From Mastigamoeba balamuthi (lineage: Eukaryota > Evosea > Mastigamoebida > Mastigamoebidae), in NCBI GenBank assembly GCA_902651635.1, contig CACRSC010000062.1:164566-222519 (forward strand): a DNA stretch of 57,954 nucleotides, read 5' to 3'. This document shows, piece by piece, positions 19,407 through 31,115 of this stretch. The translations under genes and the position numbers were made by a program. Each line of letters opens with the position of its first letter. The first letter of the stretch is position 1. Under the pieces are notes generated by a model, which was given only the letters and a program-made list of their open reading frames with translations, did not search any database and was not told where the DNA came from.

Positions 19407-20578
19407 ATGGCACAACTACCTGAGCTGCTGCGAGGGCTCCTCAGCCTCGGTAACGCCGCATCCTCCGTCTCCTCCTCCTCGTCGGCGGACGGGGGCGACG
19501 GGGACGAGGGCAGCGCGGCCCTGGCGACGCTGAGCGCCGTCTGCGGGTGGGCGTACTTTGTCGCGTGGTCGCTGTCTTTCTACCCGCAGGTCATCGACAA
19601 CTTCCGCAGGCGCAGCGTCGTCGGCCTCAGCTTCGACTTCCTGCTGCTCAACGTGTCCGGTGCGCCCTGAGCGCTCGCGTGGCCCCCGCGGCATCGCTCT
19701 CTGACGTCGTGGTGGCGCGGGTGTACGTCGCAGGTTTCACGCTGTACTCGCTCTTCAACTGCTGCATGTTCTGGTCGTCCGAGATTCACCGCGAGTACTT
19801 CGCCAGGCACTCCTCGGCCACCAGCATCCCCGTCAAGCTCAACGACGTCGTCTTCGCCCTCCACGCCCTCGCCCTGACGCTCGTCTCCATCGTGCAGTGC
19901 TTCTTCTTCGAGGTATCAATTATCTCCCATAGCTGCCCTCCTGAACGTCCCGCCCCCTAACACAATTCACGACGCTGCAGCGAGGAGGACAGAGGCCGTC
20001 GATACCGGTGATGGTGGGGGCTGCGGCGGGGTGGACGGTGGCCATGGTGTTCGTGGTGCTGGGGGGCGCGGGGGTCGTCCGGTGGCTCGACACGATCGAC
20101 GTGTTCAGCTACCTCAAGCTCGCCGTCACGCTGACCAAGTACGTGCCCCAGGCCGTCATGAACTTCCGCCGCAAGTGCACCGAGGGCTGGTCCATCGGCA
20201 ACATCATCCTCGACATCACGGGCGGCATCCTCTCTTTCGCCCAGATGGTTATCGACGGCATCAACTACGACAACTGGTGGGCTGCAATATTCAAATTTAT
20301 AATCCCGTCATTTTCAATACTATTTCAATTGAACTGTTTCCTCTGTTGAGGGTACCGTGCTGACCGCTGTTTGCAGGATGGACTTCTGGGGCAACCCTGT
20401 CAAGTGGGGACTGAGCATCTTCTCGCTGGTGTTCGACATCTTCTTCCTCGTGCAGCACTACGGCCTCTACAGGAACCACAAGGAGCAGAAGCCCTCGTCG
20501 TCGTCGCCCACGCTGCCGTCGTCGCCCGAGCCGCCGTCGCCCCCGGTGGTGCTCGACAGCGTCGTCACCTCTGTGTAG
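19407..20578 (+). CDS. CTNS: Cystinosin 2 (tandem paralogue)
   Basis: Same family as its upstream neighbour, with identical exon phases. Exons: 19407-19659, 19734-19912, 19981-20276, 20377-20578; 309 residues. Introns are 74, 68, 100 nt, all GT-AG. Exons 2 and 3 have the same lengths as in cystinosin 1 (179 and 296 nt). PQ-loops are [20 protein letters not shown] and [28 protein letters not shown] and [10 protein letters not shown] are kept. The tail is Ser/Pro-rich and ends [10 protein letters not shown]; it lacks the GYDxM sorting signal, so it may act in another membrane. A recent tandem duplication with divergence mainly in the termini. Confidence 0.93.
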
Positions 20579-21183
20579 GCGCCGCTGGGCTTGTGTAGTC
20601 TACAGACTCTATGACCTGCGCCCCCATTGAACAGCTGTCTCTCTCCCTCGACTCTCAGACTCGGACCCGTGTGTGTATGGTTGGAAATCGAGCACAATAA
20701 TCAGTGCCGTGTTCGCTTGGCTTTTGGACAAACTGAGCACACACACACACACACTTGCTTTGGGCTTAAAATGAAGAGCAGATTAGGAGCCTCACAGCTC
20801 CGTCGAACGGCCCACTGCAGAAGGCGTTTGGCACACCAGTTGGCGGGCCTGTGCTTCACTGTGCACCAGCGGCCCATAACCACTGGCGCAGGGGCCGTGC
20901 TCAGGCTGCTTCGCACAGGCCGAGCGCCTACGAATCAGCGGCAGTGGAGATTCATCTCTGAGCCAGTGTTTGTTCCATGAGGGCTTGATTCGCTTTTCCC
21001 TCCCCTTCCCCTCCGGCCTCTACTGTCCCGACTGTCTCGGCACCGCCCTCTGCGCTGTGCGGTGCTGCGGTGCTCCTCAACCACTGCTGCTCCGTCTGGT
21101 AGCCGTGACAGCAGCGGTGCACGCGAGAGCAGGGGGCGGAGGAAGTCGGGGCGGCAGAGGCTGGTGAAGGAGAGGGGTGAGAG
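20579..21183. other. Spacer upstream of the DDX51-like gene
   Basis: Contains a (CA)n run near 20738. No gene or RNA recognised. Confidence 0.4.
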
Positions 21184-21786
21184 TTTCAGCTCTTCGTCAA
21201 CAACGCACAACAAATCAACTTATATTAAGGCGCCAGAATAGGGGCAGAGATTCTTGCTCTTGATATTTTCCGTGGTGACGCCAATAGAGGAAATCTAGAT
21301 ATTTCACACTGACCCCCATGAGCAGCAGCGCCAAGAAGACCAGCGACAGCGCCGGGGACGCTGTGCTGCGTGGGCTGGACGAGCGCGTGGTGCGCGCCCT
21401 GGCGGGCACGGGCATCCGCTCGCTGCTTCCGGTGCAGTCAGCGGTGGTGCCCGAGGTGCTGCGGGGCCGCGACGTCCTCGTGCGCTCGTTTCAGCTCTGC
21501 GAGAGTGCAAAATCAACTTAATATTCAGGCGCCAGAATAAACGGCATATATCTTTGCATGATATTTTCCGTGGTGACGCCAATGGCAGAGGAAATCTAGA
21601 TATTTCACACTGACCCCCATGAGCAGCAGCGCCAAGAAGACCAGCGACAGCGCCGGGGACGCTGTGCTGCGTGGGCTGGACGAGCGCGTTGTGCGCGCCC
21701 TTGCGGGCACGGGCATCCGCTCGCTGCTGCCGGTGCAGTCGGCGTGGTGCCCGAGGTGCTGCGGGCCGCGACGTCTCGTGCGCTCG
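21184..21786 (+). repeat. Tandem near-duplicate of the helicase 5' end, abutting the gap
   Basis: Two units of about 300 bp (21184-21488 and 21489-21786) each contain the same upstream sequence (TGATATTTTCCGTGGTGACG), the same ATG (21318 and 21619) and the same first 57 codons. The second unit has single-base losses near its end (GGCGTGGTGCC, GGGCCGCGACGTCTCG) and stops at the gap. Failed overlap of contig or haplotype ends is the likely cause; real duplication is not excluded. Confidence 0.75.
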
Positions 21787-23015
21787 NNNNNNNNNNNNNN
21801 NNNNNNNNNNNNNNNNNNNNNNNNNNNNNNNNNNNNNNNNNNNNNNNNNNNNNNNNNNNNNNNNNNNNNNNNNNNNNNNNNNNNNNNNNNNNNNNNNNNN
21901 NNNNNNNNNNNNNNNNNNNNNNNNNNNNNNNNNNNNNNNNNNNNNNNNNNNNNNNNNNNNNNNNNNNNNNNNNNNNNNNNNNNNNNNNNNNNNNNNNNNN
22001 NNNNNNNNNNNNNNNNNNNNNNNNNNNNNNNNNNNNNNNNNNNNNNNNNNNNNNNNNNNNNNNNNNNNNNNNNNNNNNNNNNNNNNNNNNNNNNNNNNNN
22101 NNNNNNNNNNNNNNNNNNNNNNNNNNNNNNNNNNNNNNNNNNNNNNNNNNNNNNNNNNNNNNNNNNNNNNNNNNNNNNNNNNNNNNNNNNNNNNNNNNNN
22201 NNNNNNNNNNNNNNNNNNNNNNNNNNNNNNNNNNNNNNNNNNNNNNNNNNNNNNNNNNNNNNNNNNNNNNNNNNNNNNNNNNNNNNNNNNNNNNNNNNNN
22301 NNNNNNNNNNNNNNNNNNNNNNNNNNNNNNNNNNNNNNNNNNNNNNNNNNNNNNNNNNNNNNNNNNNNNNNNNNNNNNNNNNNNNNNNNNNNNNNNNNNN
22401 NNNNNNNNNNNNNNNNNNNNNNNNNNNNNNNNNNNNNNNNNNNNNNNNNNNNNNNNNNNNNNNNNNNNNNNNNNNNNNNNNNNNNNNNNNNNNNNNNNNN
22501 NNNNNNNNNNNNNNNNNNNNNNNNNNNNNNNNNNNNNNNNNNNNNNNNNNNNNNNNNNNNNNNNNNNNNNNNNNNNNNNNNNNNNNNNNNNNNNNNNNNN
22601 NNNNNNNNNNNNNNNNNNNNNNNNNNNNNNNNNNNNNNNNNNNNNNNNNNNNNNNNNNNNNNNNNNNNNNNNNNNNNNNNNNNNNNNCTACGAGGCGCCC
22701 GAGCACGCCAAGACCTACGTGCACCGCGCGGGCCGTGTGGCGCGCGCTGGCAGGGAGGGCCACTGCTACACGCTGGCCACGTCGATCGACCTCAGCAGGA
22801 TGGCCGCGCTGTTCAAGAGCGTCGGGCTGGCCGTCGCGGACGCGGCGACGGAGCCCGCGGACCCCGTGCTGATGGCGGCGCAGGCAGAGGCCGTGGCCAA
22901 GGCCAAGGCGAGCGCCAAGGAGAGCCCCGACCACTACACGGCCCCCGTGGGCCTCTGGCGCCAGGTCGACATCGGCGAGAAGCCCCCTGCCAAGCGCCCC
23001 CGCACACACGCCTGA
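21318..23015 (+). CDS. DDX51: DEAD-box RNA helicase, DDX51/Dbp6-like (interrupted by gap)
   Basis: An RNA helicase likely to act in 60S ribosome assembly. The 5' part (21318-21488, repeated from 21619) reads LDERVVRALAGTGIRSLLPVQSAVVPEVLRGRDVLVRS, here split for length: LDERVVRALAGTGI, then LLPVQSAVVPEVL, then RDVLVRS. That is the Q-motif region of this subfamily. The 3' part after the gap (22688-23015) has motif VI, KTYVHRAGRVARAGREGHCY, then a Lys/Ala-rich tail ending KRPRTHA. Motifs I-V lie in the 901-base gap. HRAGRVARAG differs from the usual HR(V/I)GRTARAG. Subfamily call rests on the two ends only. Confidence 0.75.
21787..22687. other. Assembly gap (901 N)
   Basis: Run of N that hides the middle of the helicase gene. 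The true size is unknown. Confidence 1.
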
Positions 23016-24500
23016 CCGCAAAAGTTCACGCAAGCCGCCAGCGCTGTTTGGACTCCGTCGCCCTATGTTGCCTCGTGCGTGCTGATCCACACTGCCAAAG
23101 GTGCAGCCCGTGCTGGGCGTCGACGATGCCTCTGCACATGCAATTATGAAACATTAAGTCAAAAAGTCACGCAAAGAAGCGGCTACCCAAAGGGGCAGGA
23201 ATTCGGTTGGGCGTAGTTCGAAAAATAGTGTGCAGGAAACACAGGAAACATTCCTGGAGTGACACCGCTGCCAGAAATTGCAAGTGGACTGACAGAAATC
23301 GATTATGAAATGCGACGTCAGATAGTTTCTCGTAAAGGAAACCTTACCATGACAGCATTAAGAATGTACCTTAATTGATGGTCTGTATCTGTAAGAGTGT
23401 AATGTAATGACTCCGGAAAAGACAGATTGGATACAAGAGCACGTTCAGCAGGATGTTCAGATCTGTGACTTGTCACTTCAGTAAGGTTCCAAGATGACCA
23501 ACTTTCAAAGATCTTACTATCTTTGCTCTTCCGCCTCATGAGAAGGTATTCCAGCTAGTTTATTTCAGTTGCAATGATATAATTACTATCTTGGGATATA
23601 CCATTTCATACATGTGCACAGCGCTTTTTCTTTCGTCCCCACTCGCAATCACAAGGTTTGCTTCTCCGGCCTAAGACACACTGACCGGGTGAGGGAGGGT
23701 CTCCTTCATGATTTGGACGAAGCGTGTGGTAGGCGGGCAGAGCCTGAACGTGTCGCAGGACGAGCACCACACCCACTTGGTCGAGGAGCACCAGACGGGC
23801 ACTGCGCCATGGACAGCCTGGACAATTGTAGTACTGTTCCCACAGCTGCCCTATCAATCAGGTCATGTGAATGCAGCTCGTACTTTTTTGTCTGAAGGTG
23901 CTCAGTTGCCCGATTGTCCAGCTGCTATACCACTCAGCACTGTTCAGCTGCTCATGTCTACTGCATAAGAACAATTGACATATGAGAACATGTGTTAAAT
24001 TACTGTTTCTGTTCCAGCATAATCTTGTCCACAATTACGGCTCATTGCAGTATCAAAGCAGGTGTCAGAGCTCATGTGCTCATGTGCCCATTCATGCATG
24101 CAACATTCGGGCGCTGTGACTCACACCTGCGGTCACGCTCACACCCCTGTACCATTGTTCACACAATTCCCACCTAATCCCTGCACCTTTAGGCAAAGAG
24201 ATTGTCAAGAACAGCAAGAACTGAACATGACGGTACTACCCAGTCCAGTCCCATTCGCCTGCTGTTCCCCAGTCCCCACCCTCATTACCGCCACTGAAAA
24301 GATACGCAAATCAAGGCTATGACTTTGAGGGACTTTTGGACGGTCGTCACCAGTAGTACTTGACTTGTGCGAGAACCCCACACCCGACATCAGGCGAAAA
24401 AGACTCTGGTGAGAACCGGGGAAAACCTCCCATTCACAGAGGACCCGGGCAGCAGAGAGGAGACCCGTTTTCCAGTTGCCGTCACCGCAGGCCCACTGAG
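23016..24500. other. Spacer, no feature seen
   Basis: Mixed-composition intergenic DNA. ORFs near 23614-23968 have no family match. The last 100 bp are probably the promoter and leader of the next gene. Confidence 0.4.
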
Positions 24501-27500
24501 ATGCCCACCAGCAGCTGCAGCCCCCTCAGCAGGGCCGTTCTCCCTCTCCTCGCCACGCTGGCCCTCCATCTGGCCTCTGCCACGTACGCCCTCTCCCGCG
24601 TCCTTGCCCCCACTGCTGCCTGTGTGCTACCTGTGCTTCCTGGGTACCGTGTGGTCCCAGGAGTGCACTGCTGCTGACGCGAACTGAACTTTGTTGTGGG
24701 GAAAACCGGAACAAAAGAGAGAATGGGGGGAAAACCGACAAAACTTTGAGAGGTGCGCACCGCGGAGATTGGGCACGCCCAGGGAAAAGGGAGAGGGGCA
24801 GGGAGCAGCTGTTAGTGATGGGCTGTGTGGGCTGTGATGGCCCTTGGAGCCCAACGCGACCAGATTCCCAACCGCAGCTCCACAACTTGGACAGATATTA
24901 ATTCTCCAACCGTCAACGATGACGTGTAGCTGACCATCTGCCTTTGCCCCTCTATGCCCCTCTCCCCACGCAGGGCTTCGCAGTGGCCTGCGAGCATCAA
25001 GGCGAGCGCGCTGACGGATGGCTGGGCCGGCGTGCACTTCACGCGGGCGCCCTACAGGTTCGCCCTGGGCTCGCACGTGGCGTCTGGCAGCGTCACCGAC
25101 GGGGAGCTGACCGACGTCGTCGCCTCCGCCAAGAGCTCGTCGACACAGCCGCACCGCGTCATCGCGTTCCTGCTCTTCGCGGGTGAGCACACGGTCGTCA
25201 GGGACCTGCGCCTCAACATCGGGTCGATGCTCCTCGGCAGCCTCGCCACCAACGGCGAGGGCGCATACATCACCAGCGCCGACGCCACGTGCGACGGCCT
25301 CTGGGTGGCCGACATCGACGGCGACGCCTACGCCGACGTGGTGCTGTCGGCGGGCAACAAGGGCCGGACAATCGTCGTCTGGGGCCGAGACCAAGCGGAG
25401 TTCCCCGCGTACATCGACGCCGACAACTGCTCGTCGGTCGACGGCGTGGCCGTGGGCGTCGGCGACATCAACGCTGACGGCCGCTCGGACCTGTTCACCT
25501 CCGCGAGTGTCGTCCTCGGGGGCGATGACAGGGCGCTGTCGACGCGGCTGCCGCTCACTCTGCAGAACGGCGCGTCGATCAGCACGGCGGCGCCGGTGGG
25601 CGACGTCAACGGCGACGGCATCGTAGACACGGCGCTCGGTCTGTCCCACAAAGGTGACGACCTGTACGACACCCACGAGCTCGTCGTCGTGTTTGGCAAC
25701 AGCTCCAACGTGGCTTCGGGCTCCGCCGGCATCAACGTCACCGAGCTTGGCGGGTTCAGTGCCAGCAGCAGCCTGTGGTCGTCGCTGAGCATCAGCGGAG
25801 GCTTCGACGCCACTGGCGACTCTGTCGACGACGTGCTGCTGGTGACACAGGACAGCCGCAGCTACATATTCGCCGGTCGGCGCGGGCTGCACACGCGGGT
25901 CTGGCAGAGGGCCGCTGCCACCGTAACCTTCATCAACGACATCACCTTCGTCCTGGACTACAGCTCCCCCATGGCATTCGGCACCTGGGCCGGAGACATC
26001 AACGACGACGGGCACGCGGATCTCGCAGTCACGTTTCCTCGGTACCGCGATCGCGCGTACCTCTCTGTGCTACTGGGGCCGATCAACGAGACGCAGGTAC
26101 GGCTGAGCGCCGTCGATGGAACGAGAGTCATCGCTCTCGAGACGGCGACTGTTGAGGAGAATGTCAGCGCCATCGCCGCGGCAGGCGACTTCAACGGCGA
26201 CGGGCTCTCTGACCTCTTCGTGCTGTCGCCGCACGCGTGTGGCTACGAGTACGAGACGATGGAGCGTGTTGAAGACATGGGGCGCCTCTACGTGCTCTAC
26301 GGACGCAGCTCGACGCGGTGGCCCTCGTTCCCCGTCAGCCTCGGGTCGATCCACAGCAGCTCTCCGGACGACAGCATGGATGTCGGCCTCAGCGTGGCCA
26401 CGACGGTCCAGAAGGCGGGCTTCGGGAGCTTCGTACAGGGCATCGGGGACTCGGACGGCGACGCTGTGCCAGACGTCCTCATCTCGGCCCCCAACGTGCT
26501 TCCCAAGGCCAGCGGCATGCTGCCCGGCGAGCACCTTGTCGTCTCGGGCCACCGCGGCCGCTGGATCAACTCAATTGACGAGCAGAAGTCGCGCGACATA
26601 CAGGAGGCTGTTCAGTTCACCGTCTGCGGCGGCGTCGGTGATTTTAACGGCGACGGCTTCAGTGACATCGCAGTGCGAAGTAAGCAGGGCTCAGCCTACT
26701 CTATCCGCTACGGCCCGGAGCTGTTGGAAAACAGGTCGGTGCGAGTCTCGGCGTCAGGGTGCCCCGTGGGCATCGGAGACGTCAACGGCGACAATATCGA
26801 TGACGTGGCCATCCCCCGTGAGCGGGCTAGAGTCCAGGTGGTCTTTGGGGGCATCGCGGGCAGCCTCATCGACTCGGGCGCCACCAACAGCTCGTCGAGC
26901 AGGGGGTTCACCATCGCCAACATCACTCAGTCCGTAGTCCGCGCGGGTGATGTCAACTGTGATGGCCGTGACGACATCGCTGTCGTGAACCTAGAGGGAC
27001 TGTGGGTCATCCCAGGGGCCGCGCACTTACCTTCGGTACTCAACGTGGGCGACGAGTCCGCAATGAAGCGAGTCGTGTATAGCGCTGACTCGTGGCCACT
27101 GCTGCGTCCAGCCGCTGCGGGCGACGTCAACGGAGACGGCTGCAGCGATCTGCTGGTGAACAGTTTCTCTGTTTACCAGCTCTTCGGGCAAGACACAGAT
27201 CAGACCCTGATTTACTTCGGCAACGCGAACCTCCCAGCCGTCAACCTCATGTCTCCGAGCACCTTTGAGGGCCACGCGACCATCGTGCTCTCGCCAAAGC
27301 TGGAGCATAGGCTCAACGTTCACGAGCTGCCCACCTCGGCTGGCGTGGGCGATGTCAACGGCGACAGCCTCGCAGACGTTGTTGTGCCGGGCAGGGGCTG
27401 CCATGTGCTCTTCGGGAAGAGGGGTCCCTGGGGTGCAGAGACGACGCTCGAGGCGGACGGCGTCAGTGGCACGTCTGTCGTGGTGGACTCGCAGGGCTAC

Positions 27501-29374
27501 GTGTACTGCATTCCTGTGGGCGACGTCAACAACGACTCTATGGCCGACTTCATCGTGTCGGTGCAGCCCGACGAGGACGTGTGGCTCTTTTTCGGCAACA
27601 GGAAGCCCCAAAATGTGCTTCCCATTGCCTCTCTGCCCGGGTGCTGCACCACTTCGGTGGGCAACGCGATGTCATTCAGCGTCGGCAAGGCGTTCAGCTA
27701 CACGGGTGATGAGGCCACACTGACGGCGCAGGGAATGCCGAGCTGGCTGCACTTCAACACAACTGCCCGCACGTTCGCGGGGACGCCCAACAGATCGTCG
27801 GACGCACTGACGTCGCGGGTGGTCGTCACGCTGACCGACAATCACCGGATGACAGCCACGCAGGAGTTCAGTCTGACGGTGACGAGCTCTCTGGTGCTGT
27901 CAGCGCAGACGCTGGCAGTGCAGTGCACTGGCAGCACGTGCGAGCTGCCCCCTATGACCGTCAGTGGGGCGCACAACACGTCTGTTTTGACGCTGGTGCT
28001 TGCTGTTCCACATGGCCGCACCGGCGTGTTCACCAAGAGCTACGACAGATCGAGGACGGCTCGGGTGTCGGCGCGCAACTCACACGTCGTGAGTGGTAAC
28101 TCGGCGTTCCTGAGCGCGTTCCTCGCGGGGCTGCAGTATCGCGACAGCAGCTCGGGCAACTTCGAGTGCCGGCTGCTGCTGTCGCTCTCTGATGAGTACG
28201 GTCAGAACACAAGCCTCTCTCTGTATGCAACATCGCACAGTGGAGCGTCAGGCAGCAGGAGCGGCGCCATCACAGGCGGGGTCGTGGGAGGCACTTTACT
28301 TGTCGCTCTGATTGGAGGCGTCTTCGCATTCGTGGGTCTGCACCGTAGGAGGCGCAGGATGGCCAAGAGCGGCGACCTGACGGCACATCACCTGTGGAGC
28401 ATCAGCAGCGAGCACTGGCCCGCCATCAGAGAACAGCTCAGGCAACGGCCAGAGAGCGACTATGTTCTTGTGGCAGCATCACAGGCCGACACAGAGTTCG
28501 TGCTGGAGGCGTACAGCCGGTGCCCAGTGCCCGGCATGGATGTGGGCTCCATCGATGTCGTGTACTGCCCCGCCCTCGAGCGCCTGTTCGAGGCCCGGGC
28601 GCACCAGCTGCAGGGCAGGTCGGGCAACAAGGCCTTTGCACCCGGGTGGCTGCGGGAGGCTGACGCAGCGGTGCGGGCACCTGTGTCGGACATGCTGGTC
28701 CGTATGACAGCGCCACTGCGGGACGGGAAGTTCCCGGACGTGCAGCTGCTGCCCCTGTGGCACGGGACGAACAAGGAGAACCTGGACAGCATTCTGCGGG
28801 CTGGGTACGCCAACCTGGCAACGACGGACGTGGGGTTCTTCGGAAAGGGTGTGTACAGCACGTACGAGGCACGGTACGCGCACGAGGTGTACAGCAAGGG
28901 AGCACTGGTGCTGAACTGGGTGTCGTTCTACTCGGCATATCCCGTGGTGGAGGGCGACATGCTGCTGCTTCAGGGCAAGGGCAACTTCTCCAACTACGAT
29001 GCCCACTTTGTTCGTCCATCGTTTGCTTTCTGATCAACTCACAATATAATGCACAGATACCAGTGAGGCCGTTCAGTGGGCTGGTGGCGAATGAGATTGT
29101 GTTTGTGCCGTGCAGGGACATCAGTGATGCCGTTTACAGAGAAGTGGCGGTGTTCGAGGCATCACAGTGCCTGCCGAGGTATGTTGTGAAGCTGAGGCCT
29201 GCCTCGATGAATAGCCCTCTCAAGACGCCTTCTGTCTGTGTGGCCAATCCGCGTAAGGTCGACCTGGCTTCACTGTGTCACAAAGAGAATGGTGTGCAGT
29301 TACTGCCACTGTCGTTCTCTGCAGAAAACTCACTTGCTGATGGAGCAGCAGGTGCTGTTTCAGTGAATCTCTAG
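24501..29374 (+). CDS. Receptor-like protein: FG-GAP ectodomain, membrane helix, cytoplasmic PARP domain
   Basis: Proposed exons: 24501-24643, 24974-29009, 29057-29374; about 1498 residues. Intron 2 (47 nt, GTTCGT...GCACAG) joins NYDAHF to IPVRPFSG. Exon 1 encodes a signal peptide (AVLPLLATLALHLASATYA). Residues about 160-905 hold some 13 calcium-type FG-GAP motifs such as GDVNGDGIVD and GDFNGDGLSD, as in integrin alpha propellers. An Ig-like PSWLHFN...FAGTPN segment follows. The helix at about 1141-1165 (GGVVGGTLLVALIGGVFAFV) is followed by RRRRR. The C-terminus is a PARP-type ADP-ribosyltransferase: LWHGTN (His 1311), GFFGKGVYST (Tyr 1342), REVAVFEASQCLPRY (Glu 1422), so the H-Y-E triad is complete. 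A ligand-sensing ADP-ribosylating receptor is inferred. Confidence 0.85.
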
Positions 29375-29548
29375 ACTACGTTCAACAAAGAGAATGAATG
29401 ATTGGCATCATATCAGCAATGACGGCTTACTGGTGCAGTTGGATTTCGGAATTCACCACGCTTCAAGGACTACATCTATGTAGCTTCCCCAGCAGTAGTG
29501 TCAAGCATGCAGGTGTGTTTCCTCTTTCAGGTGGGCTGTCAGAACACC
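29375..29548. other. Short spacer, convergent with pseudogene E
   Basis: No feature seen. Confidence 0.4.
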
Positions 29549-30617
29549 TTAGAACATTGATTCTGCTTCTCCACGCTGCTTCCCTGCCAGGGAGATGCTG
29601 TCTCCCATGCAGTATGGCGGATCGTGGAGAACCTGCACTGCCTCCTCGGAGCTTGCCTTCCTGAGCCCCCTGAGCCTGGCAGACTCTGCCTGCCACTTGC
29701 CAAACCTCAGGGGCTCCTCTGAAAACGTGCGCAGCATCTCGGTGTTGCCCTCCCTCGCAGCATCACCCACAACACGGCCACAGATTGTGCCCAGATCGTA
29801 TTTGGTGACACTGTTGGGCGAGCGGGCCAGCAGTCTGACCAACTCGGCATTGCCACGGCACGCATCGATGAAAAAGAATTCTGTTATGAGCCATAAATGA
29901 AAGAACTGTGAAGGGAATGGTGAAACAGTTGACAACGTCCGAGTGACACAGGCTGTAGGGCGGCTGTGCCAGCAGGCCCACCACACCAGCGCTTCCCGCG
30001 TGGCGGCACGCGACCCCAAAGCACTCCCGGAGCCATTTCTTGCTCAACCGATCACTGTACTTGGCGAGAGCAATGACGGTCTCAGAGCACCTGCTTGAGC
30101 GCACCGCACGCAGTCCCCGACATAGGACGGTGTTGTTGGCTGCGATGTTATACGGCGGTTCAGCGAGTGCATGGATGACGCCAGCACAGTTCAGCTCACA
30201 CGCGAACATGAAGGCCCTCTGCACTGCTCCGGCATTGCTCTGCTCAAGCTTTCACACTGCGTCAGTGCCACCTGAGCCACTGGCTGCGTCGAGTGTTTTG
30301 GCATGAAAGGAGAGCTGGCCAGCATTCCGAGGATGTCAACAGAGCCCACGTGACAGGCTTCCTGGAGCAGACAGGCGTAGATGTCTGCAGGACAGGCTCT
30401 GTGAGATGCTGCGTATCGGTGGCTCCAAGTGCGAGAGCGTGCCACTCTGATGGGCCAAGTGCTCCAGGACCTCAGAAATTGTCGCCAAGCAGCCCGACTG
30501 CAGTGCACCCAGCACCTCAGACAACTCAGAGCTCCACCAGCTTGGCCATCCCCTCATCTCTGCGCTACACAGCAGTCAGCACAGCACTGCAGATCTGGCC
30601 ACACACAGCGCACCTCG
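29549..30617 (-). pseudogene. Ankyrin-like repeat gene E, without exon 1 and frameshifted
   Basis: Closest to gene B. Exon 2 (WWSSELSEVLGALQSG) and exon 3 (DIYACLLQEACHVGSVDILG ... DPPYCMGDSISLAGK) are recognisable, as is intron 1 (GTGCGCTGTGTGTGG). Similarity to B stops at 30614-30617, exactly at the exon 1/intron 1 boundary, so exon 1 is missing. Within exon 3 the frame changes near 30240-30300 and again near 29870-29930, where extra sequence (about 24 nt) follows VVNC. Not a functional family member as it stands. It is head-to-head with F. Confidence 0.8.
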
Positions 30618-31115
30618 GATAATCTCGTTTTTTCAGGATTGTCCAAGAACAACATGTTTGTTTGAACTGCTACTGCTCATGTTCGGGATGGGATTCAAGG
30701 ACATCTGGGAGATACCAGCTACATACACAACTCCATTGCTTCTATTATTCACTCAGGCCTTCCTTACTCTTATATGTGAGTTTACCAATCAAAGTGTCCT
30801 GGAGAAACTGGCCTCGACAACAAATCCAAGATCCTGCAGTCTGTGGATCCACGACGAAACCCACCGCACAGGTGCAGTGGCTGTCCTACAACAAGCTATC
30901 AAGCAAGGGAGCTCTTGCTGTCGTGGAACACCTTCGCACTTGAGGGGTCACCATCCGTGGACGACAGGAATAACCTTTCGCAATGCAATGCACATTCATT
31001 TCCATCAACAGACCAGAGCACGAATCGGAATTCAAAAATCTTGTACTGTCGCAAGTAGCATCAGAGAAGATCAGCGACAGAATCTATTGATTGGCACAGC
31101 ACATTACAATCCTCG
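30618..31115. other. Region between E and F
   Basis: About 500 bp. A plus-strand frame (30658-31119) has no family similarity. By analogy with A/B this should hold the former divergent promoter, but exon 1 of E has been replaced by unrelated sequence. Confidence 0.4.

Noticed and set aside
23614-23968. Coding gene between helicase and receptor
   Set aside because: Two overlapping frames of similar length without motifs or splice logic.
24627-26015. 462-codon minus-strand ORF
   Set aside because: Shadow of the receptor gene. Its composition follows the complement of the FG-GAP codons.
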